Shown here piece by piece: positions 1 to 10,160 of a DNA stretch of 64,000 bases. The notes below the pieces were generated by a model that saw only the letters and a list, made by a program, of their open reading frames with translations, did not search any database and was not told the DNA's origin. Numbering within the stretch: position 1 is the stretch's first letter; every line of letters begins with the position of its first letter. A program made the translations under genes and the position numbers. Source of the stretch: Skeletonema tropicum (Eukaryota; Bacillariophyta; Thalassiosirophyceae; Thalassiosirales; Thalassiosiraceae). The stretch lies in NCBI GenBank assembly GCA_037178625.1, contig JAWZXG010000024.1, positions 62,001 through 126,000 on the forward strand, written 5' to 3'.

Positions 1-344
1 CAAACCCCTCTTTCGTAGACATCATCCTGTGCAGATGTGTACCTCAAGTGCTCCTCAAACGTTGTATCGGTGAAAACAGAATCCAAGAATCGCATCAACA
101 AAATGTTCGATCGTTGGTGGGACATTATCAATGTCAATAGGGATGAGCCAGCTCCGTATTGTATCAGATGCGTTGATATTTGGTCGAGCATCCTCTGATG
201 ATATCCTTCAGACCACATCTTACTTAGGATCTCCTGTCTCAAACACACTGAAATTACTCGCTGCTCCAATGATAGCACCAATGTCATTTCACGATAGCTC
301 ATATATCCTGCGACTTGGGCCGCCGATATGCTACCAGCTGCTAC
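1..344 (-). other. Open reading frame running off the left edge, unrecognised
   Basis: On the minus strand a frame stays open from a TGA at about 345-347 to the first base of the window, about 114 codons, with the first Met near 302. The translation looks protein-like (it includes MSYREMTLVLSLEQR and later MLDQISTHLIQYGAG) but I recognise no family. It could be the first exon of a gene continuing outside the window, or part of the decayed sequence to its right. Sequence to the left would decide. Confidence 0.25.
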
Positions 345-1158
345 TCACGCGTATGTAGATGTAGCTAATACAAAACGTCAGCAAGTTACTCCTCCATGCG
401 GCAACTTAACGCCGACTAAAGTGATCCTGCATAGACTGCCTCATGCATCCATACTCATTCCATTCTTCATCTACTACAACAAGATGTAGGATGTCACGCC
501 GCCTCGGGAGTGCGTCATCCACGATCGGTCCATGAACATCAGAAAGCGACATCCTTTCTGACCACACACTCTAGAATGTATGGATTTACACAATGCCCAA
601 ATACCTTCGCCAATTCCTCGTCTCTTATCGCCATAGCCCGACATTCTAAATTCGATGCATCAAAAATAGCGCTTAATGCTCTGCCATCGACATCAAACTC
701 ATCGGGGTCACTTAGGTTCATCGTGGCAACTAGTGTTGGGTGATGACTTGGACTGTGGGCCTGTATGTGTGCGCTCTCCGTAAAGAACGGATAGGGCTTT
801 GAGTCCGGCTGATCCGTGTGCGAAGCAAACTTCTCTGCCGAACAGGCCATTTTCGATCATGCCTTCCTAATTGCTGGGTCTGCACCAGTGCAGCTAGCTC
901 TTTTACATTGAATTTCGTGTCTGCCATGATGCCCTGGGCAATGATGCCTTTCTCTCTAGGCTAGCTAAGTAGGGCGGGCGAGATTTCCTAACTCTGAACG
1001 TACATCACACACTTCACATGTGCATTCAGAGCATGCAATGTTGGGGCACAGATTAAAGAGAGCTAACATTTTACTTACAGCATTACAATATATATAGAAC
1101 TTATTGTGAACATCTCTATCCTCCTCAATCGAAATCTCGATCACATTCGTAAGAATAT
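345..1158 (-). other. Gene-poor stretch with broken minus-strand frames
   Basis: Two overlapping minus-strand frames look like one reading frame broken by an indel. One starts MADTKFNVKELAALVQTQ at about 927; the other runs from about 850 to 539 and contains DEFDVDGRALSAIF. Stops follow in every frame below 539. This looks like a decayed gene or transposon remnant; I recognise no family. Nothing else coding is visible before the terminal exon of the O-fucosyltransferase-like gene, which ends at 1159. Confidence 0.2.
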
Positions 1159-2899
1159 CTACTGCCCCGGCAGCCTAGGGGTGGTTGGACCCCACGCAAT
1201 TCTCATGTCAAGAGTTTTTGAGAACCTGGGTTTCAAGTTTCCAACGACCTTCTCTTCAGCATCGCTGTTCCAACCACCGTCATCTTGAATAATGGGGGAG
1301 TCCAGTCTCACCCTCATAGTTCGTAGTAACCTTCCCCAGTTGGAGTTGAACTCGCCACTGGAAGTGCATCAGTAATGATTGAAGAAAGAGTTGAGCACAC
1401 GCAATCAGGAAGAGAGCAAGGGTTGAAACGAAACGAAAGAGATAGTTAAGCACTCACACAAACGTCATTGACTTGGCCAATATTATCATATCCGCAACAC
1501 TCGCAATATTCCTATGATACCTCTTGAAACAACTATCCTCCGTTCCATCACTAAACCCAGCCTCTCCATCACCATTCAAATGAAAGGAGCTTTCATCCGT
1601 GGGATTAAAATAGAATGACAATTCATGGCAGTCATTCCACAATACCGTTCGCTCATCAATCCGATTGGGCAAGTTGGCAATCTCCTCCTTCACTACGATC
1701 GGATCATCAGTGGCAACGTACACAACACGTTTGATCCTCTCCGTTACCTCCCCCAGTTCATTCATTGGGCATTCCACCTTCCTAAATTGATCCAAATAGT
1801 GAGCAAAGGGGACGTAGTTCGTAGGCAAATTCTCCGTATCCGTATGACCGTGATACCTCCAATACTTCTCAACTTCATCCCGTGCCTCCTCGATCAATTT
1901 ATCCCCACGTCGGACATGAATCGAATCATACACTGGATTCTTCGTCCCTATCGTTTGGAATAGATCAAATGACTTGATGAGCATTTCCACATCCCGAGCA
2001 ATCCATGGCTGAAGTCGTAAAAATCCCGCCTTGATCATTAACCCCACTGCATAATCCCACATGGCCGCATTGGACAATGTGGAGAATATCCGGGCCTCAG
2101 TTAATGTAGCACCCAATTTGACGGCCCATCGCTCATTTGACATGAAGTGATTGCTCTTTGATTTGGATCGGAAGTATCGACGTAATGGTCCCCCAGCTGT
2201 GGCTATGACATTGACTGTCCGTCCATCGCTCTCCGCACATGTGATGGGAGCATTCATTGCAGTTGGTTTGATAGACATACGAACCCAATCTTGGTAAGTG
2301 TACGTGTCGGCACAGGGAATGGGACATCCACCACTCAACCATGTTGGATGATCGATGAGTCTGGAGAATCCTCCTGGAAAGTTTTCTTTAATTTGCCAGC
2401 TGTCCGTTGATGATGAGGACGCAGCTGCTGGGGATGTCATGTGAATTTCTTCGAATGCATCCACCGGACAACCAAATTGAGATCCACCTGCAAAGGTACT
2501 CACTTTATTGGGAGGCTCGAGTAATAAAACATTGCGGTTGAGATATGTTCCAATCAATGTGGCCATGATGTAGGTGTTGATTTGACTACCATGGCCGTGG
2601 GTAGAGAAGTGTTGAGGATCTGGCAAATAGAGGAACACATTTTTGCATTTATCATCATCAGCGTTGGCGATGGCCTTTTGCTCAATGGATGGATCAATGT
2701 CATTCGCATCTTGGAGTGTAGAAAAATACTCGATGTCATTGAAGGATAATGAACGACGTAGGAAGAAGGAACGGGAGGGGTAGAAGGAGGAGAGGGAGCC
2801 CTGTAGATTCAATATGAACGGTGACATGGCCACACCGAGCAGGAGAGTGGCTGCGTAGGCCCTTGGGATGGAAGAGCGCTGCTTACTAGAGGACGGCAT
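1159..2899 (-). CDS. O-fucosyltransferase-like type II membrane protein (two exons)
   Basis: Predicted Golgi/ER enzyme transferring fucose from GDP-fucose. Exon 1 is 2899-1458 and exon 2 is 1357-1159, joined across a 100-bp GTGAGT...CAG intron, giving 546 residues. Residues about 14-35 are a hydrophobic signal anchor. A GHGSQINTYIMATLIGTYLN segment resembles the family's N-terminal substrate-binding region. YDSIHVRRGDKLIEEA carries the H-x-R-R-G-D motif typical of alpha-1,6 and protein O-fucosyltransferases. The splice restores SMTFV|GEFNSNWGRLLR, matching the third conserved fucosyltransferase motif, which strongly supports the intron and the short last exon. Without splicing the frame stops at 1454. 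The ATG at 2899 begins a short basic leader before the anchor. The exact acceptor and linkage cannot be told from sequence. The first ~110 residues after the anchor look like an unstructured stem. Confidence 0.8.
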
Positions 2900-3200
2900 G
2901 GTTAGTTGGTGTTCCGCTCGCTGTTTATTCAGTACTCATGGATGTATTAGGTTGGCTGCGGCCTGCAGTTTGCCGGCCATGGTGGAGGTGGTGTGGTGTG
3001 TGGTGTTGTTTGGGGGTCATTTTCGGGCCATGATAGTCATTATGGTTTAGACGGTATTCACAAGTCATTTGTGACTCAGACAGAAGAAGAGAAAGCAGTG
3101 CCGCACACAAACACGACTTAATTAAAGTTCTTTTGCTTGGAAGCGGTCGGCCGATGAACCCTGAGAATAGGGCAAATAAGTACGTAGGAATTCCATACAT
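2900..3200. other. Intergenic, upstream of the O-fucosyltransferase-like gene
   Basis: About 300 bp between that start codon and the inverted-repeat element. It must hold the promoter of the minus-strand gene; I see no gene and no clear core motif. Confidence 0.5.
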
Positions 3201-3441
3201 GCCTGTCCCCCGTTTTTTTTTGGTTCCGACGATCTCCACTTTTTGCTCTCCACCGCCGCAGCCACAAAGATCCGCCCTCCCGTAGTATCATATTACCACC
3301 CATACCATAGGGCACACACAACGCATAATAACTTGATAACATACTGTCCCCTACAGAATTTTCCGTAGAATTCAACGGCGGCCGCCGATTTGTTACGTTT
3401 GCAGCGGTTTTATTTACGTATCGTCATAAAGCTGACGGTGC
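3201..3441 (+). repeat. Left terminal inverted repeat
   Basis: Matches the reverse complement of 4413-4654 over almost its whole length, including a T9 run next to GGTTCCGACGATCTC. Both arms contain a spurious open frame beginning with the codons for NSTENSVGDSMLSSYYALC; these are mirror copies of the same TIR sequence and not genes. Confidence 0.8.
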
Positions 3442-3470
3442 TTTTTCTTATCATCATCGCATCTTTCATC

Positions 3471-4145
3471 ATGGTTTCGACCAAACAATTGTCTCCCAAG
3501 ACTCCGAAGGTAGGAAAGAAGCGCCGATCAACAAAAGTTACTCCCTCTCCTGTGGCAGTGAAAAAGAAAAAGAATGCATGTGACTGCAATTGGAAAGATT
3601 GCGCTAAACTTCTGGCAATTTTTAACAAAAACAAACACCCTGACTTTGCTGGCAGATGCATCAATATTGAAGTGTCCGACACAGTCAATGCATTGAATTT
3701 TATTAATTGTGCATGTAAAAACCTTGGTATTTCCGTATCCGACTACAAAGAACTAAAACAGAAAGCAACAGATGACTCTAATATGAAACGGACACGTGCA
3801 ACACACACGGAGGGAGGGAGGAGGAAGAAGAACAACATATTCATTGCACGGCATCACTTCAAGCCTGGGCTATGGAGAATGAAAAAAGCGAGTAAGAAAA
3901 AGTGGCAATGGCTTCAGCCCATATCATCAGACGACGTTAAAAAATACAAAGTGTTGGCTGATAACTACACAACCGACAAAGTTGTACGGTTCGATCCGGA
4001 CATATCCAACAAACGCACCTCATCTTGCAGTTGCAACACATCACACAAAAACTTATCATACTCTTCCCCACCTTTGTTGCGATCACCTTGCCTACGCAAC
4101 TTCTCTCTATTCTTTATTGGCGGCGCTTTCCCGTCAAATACGTAG
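3471..4145 (+). pseudogene. Cys/Lys-rich N-terminal protein fragment of the TIR element
   Basis: The reading frame starts 30 bp inside the left TIR. Residues 1-35 are Ser/Thr/Lys/Pro-rich and very basic (KKRR, KKKK). A cysteine cluster follows (CDCNWKDC, later NCACKN), then IFIARHHFKPGLW and a Trp/Lys-rich segment. The Cys-Cys-...-HHF spacing recalls C2CH zinc fingers of the THAP kind, but the match is too loose to assert. From about 3995 the frame reads antisense through the XPG fragment, so the genuine sequence ends there at roughly 175 residues and the remainder to 4145 is fortuitous. I interpret it as the N-terminal DNA-binding part of a transposon protein cut by the internal deletion. 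Confidence 0.5.
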
Positions 4146-4387
4146 CAGGGTATTACTCCTGCATCAATCACCAGGTCGTGAAACTCTTGCACGTAGTCTA
4201 ATATATCCGGAGATGCATAAGTTGGTTCGTTTGTTGAAGTCAGTTTCGTCAGCTCCTTGCCGTTTACCTTGTTCAATATGATTGCAGCATCGAAGGCAAC
4301 TCTTTTCCCTTTCAAAATAGATAATGCTTGGTGTGGTTTGCTGCTAAAGCCACCCAAAGCATGCACCCAGAGGTGACGGACTGTCAT
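3965..4387 (-). pseudogene. XPG/FEN1-family nuclease N-terminal domain fragment
   Basis: About 140 codons starting just inside the right TIR. Family features in order: MTVRHLWVHALGG (compare the MGVxGLW start of FEN1/XPG proteins), LKGKRVAFDAAIILNKV (N-domain strand with the catalytic Asp), PDILDYVQEFHDLVIDAGV, then CYVFDGKAPPIKNREKLRR, the classic FDG-xxPxxKxxE-x-R block that precedes the helical arch. The domain continues to about KFLCDVLQLQDEV and then ends at the presumed deletion junction near 4000, so the I-domain with the remaining metal-binding acidic residues is absent. It is not the host FEN1 or XPG gene, because the start context lies inside a transposon TIR. It cannot encode an active nuclease as it stands. 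Confidence 0.75.
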
Positions 4388-4412
4388 CGGCGTGGAATAA
4401 ATTAATTATCAC

Positions 4413-4654
4413 GCACCGTCAGCTTTATGACGATACGTAAATAAAACCGCTGCAAACGTAACAAATCGGCGGCCACCGTTGAATTCTACGGAAAATTCTG
4501 TAGGGGACAGTATGTTATCAAGTTATTATGCGTTGTGTGTGCCCTATGGTATGGTTGGTAGTATGATACTACGGGAGGGCGGATCTTTTGTGGCTACGGT
4601 GGTGGAGAGCAAAAAGTTGAGATCGTCGGAACCAAAAAAAAACGGGGGACAGGC
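4413..4654 (-). repeat. Right terminal inverted repeat
   Basis: Inverted partner of 3201-3441. Its inner end lies 26 bp from the ATG of the XPG-like frame, suggesting that the TIR carried the promoter for that gene. Confidence 0.8.
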
Positions 4655-4713
4655 TTTACGTAGGGATTCTCACGGTTCATCAAGATGTGTGTCTGTGCCA
4701 GCTGGTGTGAGTG

Positions 4714-5077
4714 GGAGAGCGCCATCGTCTTGGTACGTTGTGAGGAAGTCAAGAGGAGGCAACACAAACCCTTTCATGGATCCCTGCTTTCATGTTTTGC
4801 CTCTTGCCTTGCTTGGTAGCTCTTGAACTGCGCACTTACTACACTTGACTCTATAGCTAATAATTTGCGCTATCAACATTATAACATAACATGTTGTATC
4901 ATGGCCGACGGCACCATTGATTGTTGAGGCGGGATGCTTCGATGCTTGATGCCATGACGAGTCGACAACATCAAAAGAAAAAACAGTGACTACATAAGTA
5001 ACTGCCGCAGCATGTGAGAGGTGAGAGCACAATCGTCTTGATACGTTGTCAGGAAGTCAAGAGGAGGCAACACAAAC
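4714..5077 (+). repeat. Pair of ~55-bp direct repeats
   Basis: The stretch from GAGAGCGCCATCGTCTTG to AGGCAACACAAAC at 4714-4769 recurs at 5023-5077 with a few mismatches. The repeats enclose about 250 bp without coding potential, downstream of the helicase gene. They may mark a duplicated 3' flank or the edges of an inserted segment. Confidence 0.6.
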
Positions 5078-5116
5078 TTTATAATATTAGCAAAAGACTC
5101 TTTCATTTCTACTAGA

Positions 5117-7116
5117 TCACTTCTTCGTCTTCTTTTTATCTTGCCTCGCCACACATCGTATATCCAGTGACAATTTATTCGCTAGTCTCTCCAACACAAA
5201 CTCTTGATCAGCCGTAATCAATGACATGACTTTTCCTTTGCTTCCCAATCGTCCTGCCCGTCCTCCTCTGTGGACATAAGTGTCTCCTTCATTATCATTT
5301 GGCAAATCAAAGTTGATAACGACTGAAATATTTGGAATGTCAATACCACGAGCTGTTAGGTCTGTCGACAATAAGATTCTCAGCTTGTCATCAACACTAC
5401 TCCATCACCACCATTGCTTGTAACTCTACTGTCATAAGTTCTTGCAACACCTGTCCTATCATCAGGTCCACGAAATCCCTCCATCGCCGCGGCACGTGTT
5501 CCCAACGAATCTTCCATCCTCAAGACAGAAATGACAGAGTCATACCCCTCCTCTTGTTTGTGTGTATACCCTTCTTTCCAAACTACTCCATTGAAATCCT
5601 TGGCGAGTATATCCCCCAACATATCCAATGGTCTACGTGGATCACAAAAGATTAATATCTTGGTTGGACCACTTTCCTCATCATGAGAGGCTGCTTTCAA
5701 CTCTTTCTTCATCCAGCGACGTAATCCACCCACCTTGGTAGATTTATCTCGACACACGACATAGACATGCTTCAAAGTGGGAGGGACCAATTCCCCCGGA
5801 CTAACATTGACACGAAGAGGTTCCCTCAATGTCCATCCATTCTGTACACATTGTCGCATGAAATGATTATGTTGCGGAATAGTCGCTGATGCGAATATGG
5901 TTTGTCGGTACTTGTCAGCATAATTCATTCCAGCATTATTACCATTGCTGCCATTACTAACACCACCACCACCACCACCACCACTCTCATCCAACGTTGA
6001 TACTCGCACAGTACGTCCATCACTCAACTCCATATTCGTCGCCACCCGTTCCACCTCTTGATATGTCGGACTCAAATGCCGCGATAACAACTCGTGCAAT
6101 GTCCCTCCCACGCCAGTTGAAGAGGCAACAAAGCCACCCTTGCCCAAACAAGCATCGACTTCATCGACAACTACCATTTTGACCGAGTTGATACGTACTC
6201 CACCACGGGTGACCATTTGGGTGACTTCGTCGGGAGTCCCGATGATGATGTGGGGTGGTTCGGCCCATGCCCAGGCACGTTGGCGTGTGTTGGATGAACC
6301 TTGGAGGAGAGGCATGATCATTATTTTTCGTTTGTTGATTGCTGCTGCTGAGGTTGTAGAAGTGGATGATGTGTCACTGTTTGATTGAGTTGATACGTCT
6401 TCGTCCATCCCTTCATGATCATCGTCAAGCAGTGAATCATCATTCTCAGATGATGACGTAACCACCACACTCCCCGCGCATAACCTCCTCGCCACCCTCA
6501 CAACCTGCAATCCCAACTCCCTCGTCGGCACAACAACAATCGCCTGAACAGCCGATCGCGACACATCAATTCGTGATAGCAATGGTAGCAAGTAGGCAAG
6601 TGTTTTTCCCGACCCCGTTTGAGCGTGGAGTATGACATCATCTTGGTTGGAAGTTAGGAGTGTATCGAGTGCTCTTTGTTGGAGCAGTGTGGGGTGGAGG
6701 AAGCCTAGTTGGGCGGCACGGTTGAGTAGCCAGTCGGGTAGATGGCGCTGTGAAGATGAGGATGATGATGATGGCTCCTCGACGTCATCATCGGCGTGCG
6801 TGTTTTTTATGGAGGATGCGGAATATAAATCTGTAAATGTTTCTGCAACTAAATTTCCATCACCCCATGTTTCATAAGAGGAGGAGGGAGATGATGATGA
6901 TGATGATGATGTGTATGATTTGAGAAGTGTGGAGGAACAAATGTCGGAATGATGATGTTGATGTGTACGTGATGTTCTTGATGGTAGGATGTGCAGCCAA
7001 GCTGAGGCGATAATAATATTGCTGCATGCTATTATTATTGTTGCACCGAATGATACCAAGACGATGGGCTTCTTCTTCTTGCACATCATCGTCGTTTCTT
7101 TTCCTCTCTTGTTCAT
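5117..7116 (-). CDS. Plastid-targeted DEAD-box-like RNA helicase
   Basis: ATP-dependent RNA helicase, probably chloroplast. The N-terminus has a basic start, a hydrophobic signal sequence and an ASAW site (residues about 37-40), like the diatom ASAF plastid-import motif. A Ser/His/Asp-rich linker follows. Helicase motifs: Q-motif region with [11 protein letters not shown], motif I AQTGSGKT, Ia [17 protein letters not shown], motif II DEVD (not DEAD), motif III SAT, then [12 protein letters not shown] and [10 protein letters not shown] (motifs V and VI). The long frame breaks just before motif V. A 65-nt GT-AG intron (5448-5384) restores [15 protein letters not shown], giving 644 residues; its donor (GTTGCA) is weak, so a frameshift is the alternative. 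Low-complexity insertions (poly-Ser, Gly8, Asp-rich) lie between motifs. The C-terminus is basic (KKKTKK). Confidence 0.8.
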
Positions 7117-7398
7117 GTTTCACCACCACGTCCGCCAAAGAGAGCCGCGTAGGAAGTAGGAAGTGCAGTTAGCATCGTGGATGGAGGGTGTGCGTGGGCT
7201 GTGGATGTGCAGCTCTCCCGCAAAGCTACCTATGAGTTCCTCTGTACATACTTCTTTCCTTCTTTTGTAGCTTTGTGGGTCTTATTAATAGGAGTAGATA
7301 GGTTTTAGCTCCCAAATGGAGCAAAAATTGCATTACAGTTATTCCATCCAAGATCCAAGGGATTCAATCTGATTCAATCATCATCGCTCTCTGCAGCA
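7117..7398. promoter_or_regulatory. Bidirectional intergenic promoter region
   Basis: 282 bp separate the divergent start codons of the helicase (7116, minus) and the SGNH-like gene (7399, plus). Promoters for both must lie here or just inside. A GATTCAATC direct repeat sits about 20-35 bp upstream of the plus-strand start. I see no recognisable TATA box. Confidence 0.35.
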
Positions 7399-9196
7399 AT
7401 GACGATACCACTGCCAAAGAGAAGGCTTAAAACAGCAGCTAGAGTGTTATCTTTCATCTGGACTGTGTCCCATTTCTTTTATACTCAAGAACACAACACA
7501 TTATTGAAGAGTGATCAACAGCAACAACTGTGGCTCCCACCATCACAGCCACAGTTCCAGCCAACGGCATTTCACAAACACATTCGGCTACGCCAATCCA
7601 ATTATGCCCACCACAATAATCTCACCCATTCGTCAAAATCGACATTTGGAGCAGGAAAAAACAGTAATGTCCGAATAAGTTTTCAATTGCATGATCGCAA
7701 CGTAGTACCATTAAACCTCACGTTCCACCACCCAGGTTCTTCGTGCCCTCTGGGGATGATTTTTGAAAAAAAAGGGGAAGAACGATATCCTACTGAACAA
7801 ATTCGAACTTGGTTACCTCCATCATTGTCCAGCTTAACTCAAAGCAATGATCACCCAAGAGGGGGTCGCGTATTGGACTTTACAGCAACCATTTCCACAA
7901 ATTTGAAGATTCTACAAATTGGTCATTCTGTTTTGGTACAGCTCGCGCATACATTTGATGAAATGGTAGGGTGTCGAAATGATGTCACTTCCGGTGATGG
8001 AATGGGGTTTTGCCGTCCTCGTGTTGTGCAGTGAAATGCATGGGCTGATCATGAAGGTCGTAGTATTTTATCGCCCACGATTGGTGGAGGTGTTTCGGCA
8101 ATGTGGAGGTGAGTTGATTTAGGCCGAATTATTCTCTTAGTTGCCATTTTTGTTTGCTAAATTTTATGACCACTTCATTTTTCCACCTTTGGTACTATGA
8201 TGCACAGGATGACTGGATTATTATCGAAATCAAAGGAAGGGAAGAGACCTGCTAATTTTCGTGGGGGTGGTTGGAGCAAGAGGGATGTGAATGATTTATT
8301 GCATCATCATACTCCTTTATACGAGGGCAATAGAAGTAATAGTGAGGAGGCAGAAGATATGACTCCTAACACTGTACAAAAATTTGATGTGGTTGTCTTC
8401 TGTGTCATGTATGGATGGATGCACACGTGAGTTGCCAATATTGCTATGTATGTGCTCATCAATTGGGGAGATAATGCTGACATCCTTCCTTCTTGTTTCT
8501 CTCCCATGAAGTGACGAAATCACTTATGATCGCTTGGTTGAAGCAGTGGAGTTATCACATGAATTACTGGGAGCAGAAACTGTTGTCCTTATGACAATAC
8601 CATTCAACAATAATGTAAAAACTGTTGAAGATATGAATGCAGTGAATCGTGTTAATACTAAAATCCGAGGCATTGCACAAGGGTGGTTCTTGAGAAACAG
8701 CACAGGTGTAAAGCATGTGCTTGTTCAAGAGTATGGAACCTATCACAACCACATTTTTTGGAGCAATGCCAAGCACATTGGGTACAATGTATCGGATCCA
8801 CTCACAATGACAAATGAAATGTTTGATATGGAGGGCCCAACTTTCCTCTACGACAGGCTGCAGGCGAAAAGTGATTGGAATCCTAGTATTTCACAAGTCT
8901 GCTCTGATCAGGACGAGTTGTTTTGGAGAACGGGAAAAGTCAAATGCAACAGGAATTGCTTGATCATTGATGGGACGCACATTTGTCCAGAGTACTTGTC
9001 AACACGTCATGGAGTAGCTGTTGCATGTTTGATTGGGTGTGTCTATAACCGAAAATCCGATGCTGATAATCAAATACGCGATGAAATCTATCTTCGAGCA
9101 TGCGAACGAGAGTGTAATGAGCAGTTTATGACGGTGATGCCTGTGGATGAGTCTTGGATTAATTCAAATATTGAGCTTGCATCGTTTGCTCACTAA
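7399..9196 (+). pseudogene. SGNH/PC-esterase-like diatom family gene with in-frame TGA
   Basis: Three exons, 7399-8108, 8208-8426 and 8512-9196, joined by 99-bp and 85-bp GTGAGT...CAG/AAG introns in matching phases; 537 codons in frame. After a basic start there is a hydrophobic stretch (RVLSFIWTVSHFFY), so it is probably secreted or anchored. LKILQIGHSVLVQLAHTFDE sits where SGNH-type enzymes have their GDS block. The last exon holds ETVVLMTIPFNNN and HVLVQEYGTYHNHIFW. A TGA at 8032-8034 interrupts exon 1, yet the frame beyond it (NAWADHEGRS to VSAMWR) and both splice junctions stay intact. So this is either a recently inactivated gene, an allele, or a sequencing error. The enzymatic role is inferred from motif shape only. 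Confidence 0.6.
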
Positions 9197-9209
9197 GTTG
9201 GTTGAGAAG

Positions 9210-9440
9210 TTAGAGGTTTTGATGATGTGACGTGACTAGAGTGCTGCCTCTAGATCTTGTTGTTTCACGGCATTTTAACATCATAGCTCTAATCTCATAA
9301 TTCGATTTTATCCACACTGCTGAATTGTCAATCAATTCCAAGTTCATCTTCTTCGCCTCAGTCTCAGCCTCTTCGTGGGGCAGTCGTCGCTTTTCGTATT
9401 CTACACCAACACAGTAACAGCTTTTATCATCCTCCTCCAA
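9210..9440 (-). pseudogene. Rab-GTPase-like C-terminal fragment
   Basis: A 76-codon minus-strand frame without an ATG. KRRLPHEEAETEAKKMNLEL then DNSA...YEIRAMMLK resembles the end of Rab6-type small GTPases (basic/Pro, EEAE-x-x-AKE, ETSAK-x-x-x-NI, FR-K), but the ETSAK box is altered and no P-loop or switch region is nearby. It is likely a decayed gene fragment tail-to-tail with the SGNH-like gene. Confidence 0.4.
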
Positions 9441-9777
9441 TGAGAAGACATCCTCGCCTCAGGCGATGCCGATGGCACTTTGATGTCGAACAAGCCACTC
9501 ATTCTGGTGGCGGAATTCTTTAGCGACAAACTCTAGACAACTAACCAATCTCAGCCAAAGGTAAATAAATAGGGTATGTCACAAAGAGTGTGCCAACAGC
9601 ATATATAGCATGCAATGGCTGTAGTCACCGACATCAAGGGGCAAACTGAAGCAAAGAGAATGCTATGGTACTTCCTGCTAATCTGTCCACTTTTACATGT
9701 TGAATGCAATAAGCATCTCATTTGGTTAGAAGTAGAGCATCAATCGGCATTGGCAGGGATACCTAAACGTAGTCGAA

Positions 9778-10160
9778 ATGAAGATTTGTGGTGCATGTTG
9801 CAAAAAGCTATCAAGGGATGACTTCAGCAAGAAGCAATGGCAGCAACAGGAATACCAGCGTCGTTGCAAGGGATGTATCTCCACAAATAAACCCTTACAA
9901 TTGGATCGCCCATCTTGCTGGATCTGGCAAGAGGCGAAGGTCCCGATGATGCTGGTTTGCCTCTCCAAAGACGAAGACGAAGAGAGTGGTCGTGTTCCTG
10001 CCGACGTAGCTCTGGGTATTGCCATTTGCAATGTGTGTCACGTTCGCAGGCATTCTCATCTTATCAACTCTTAGATTATATTGCGGCTAAAGATGAAGAC
10101 AAGTACATTATGAGAGGGCCTCTCAAAGGATTTATCCTGGACGTCGTGTTCATAAAGTAG
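9778..10160 (+). pseudogene. Broken Stc1-like / RING-CH-like protein fragment
   Basis: The N-terminal part ICGACCKKLSRDDFSKKQW...RRCKGC has the CxxC...FSKxQW...CxxC pattern of Stc1-like zinc modules common in diatom proteins. Downstream, two overlapping frames together read DRPSCWI then GEGPDDAGLPL and CSCRRSSGYCHLQCV, the shape of a RING-CH (MARCH-type) finger CWIC-x-GPD-x-AG-x-PL...C-C-G-x-S-G-x-x-H-x-x-C. One or more frameshifts separate the halves and the second Cys of CWIC is lost, so it looks inactive. The boundaries are approximate. Confidence 0.45.

Larger units (their letters stand above)
3201..4654. mobile_element. TIR DNA transposon derivative with XPG-like nuclease fragment
   Basis: Long terminal inverted repeats, about 241 bp each, lie at 3201-3441 and 4413-4654, beginning GCCTGTCCCCCG and differing by few substitutions. 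About 971 bp lie between them. Just inside the left arm starts a plus-strand ORF (ATG 3471); just inside the right arm starts a minus-strand ORF (ATG 4387) with an XPG N-terminal domain. The two coding parts meet head-on near 3990-4010 and both are cut there. This layout suggests an internally deleted copy of a larger element with two convergent genes driven from its TIRs. XPG-type nucleases are, to my recollection, reported in Academ-type DNA transposons; placement there is inference. TACGTAGG(A/G)ATTC occurs in direct orientation just outside each end, but a clean target-site duplication is not obvious. Confidence 0.75.

Noticed and set aside
3118..3375. Minus-strand ORF nearly identical to the plus-strand ORF at 4479-4826
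   Set aside because: Both are the same TIR sequence read from opposite ends, start at TTG and diverge after the TIR; they are not genes.
3985..4000. GTACGGTTCGATCCGGA as a tRNA T-arm
   Set aside because: It resembles a GGTTCGAATCC box, but no acceptor stem, D-arm or anticodon arm can be drawn around it, and it lies in coding sequence.
8032..8034. Selenocysteine reading of the in-frame TGA
   Set aside because: No Cys-type active site is expected at this position and no SECIS-like hairpin was noticed downstream; nonsense mutation or error is simpler.
7950..8060. An intron removing the TGA in the SGNH-like gene
   Set aside because: The CAG just before TGA could be an acceptor, but every phase leads to a stop or to loss of frame with the next exon.
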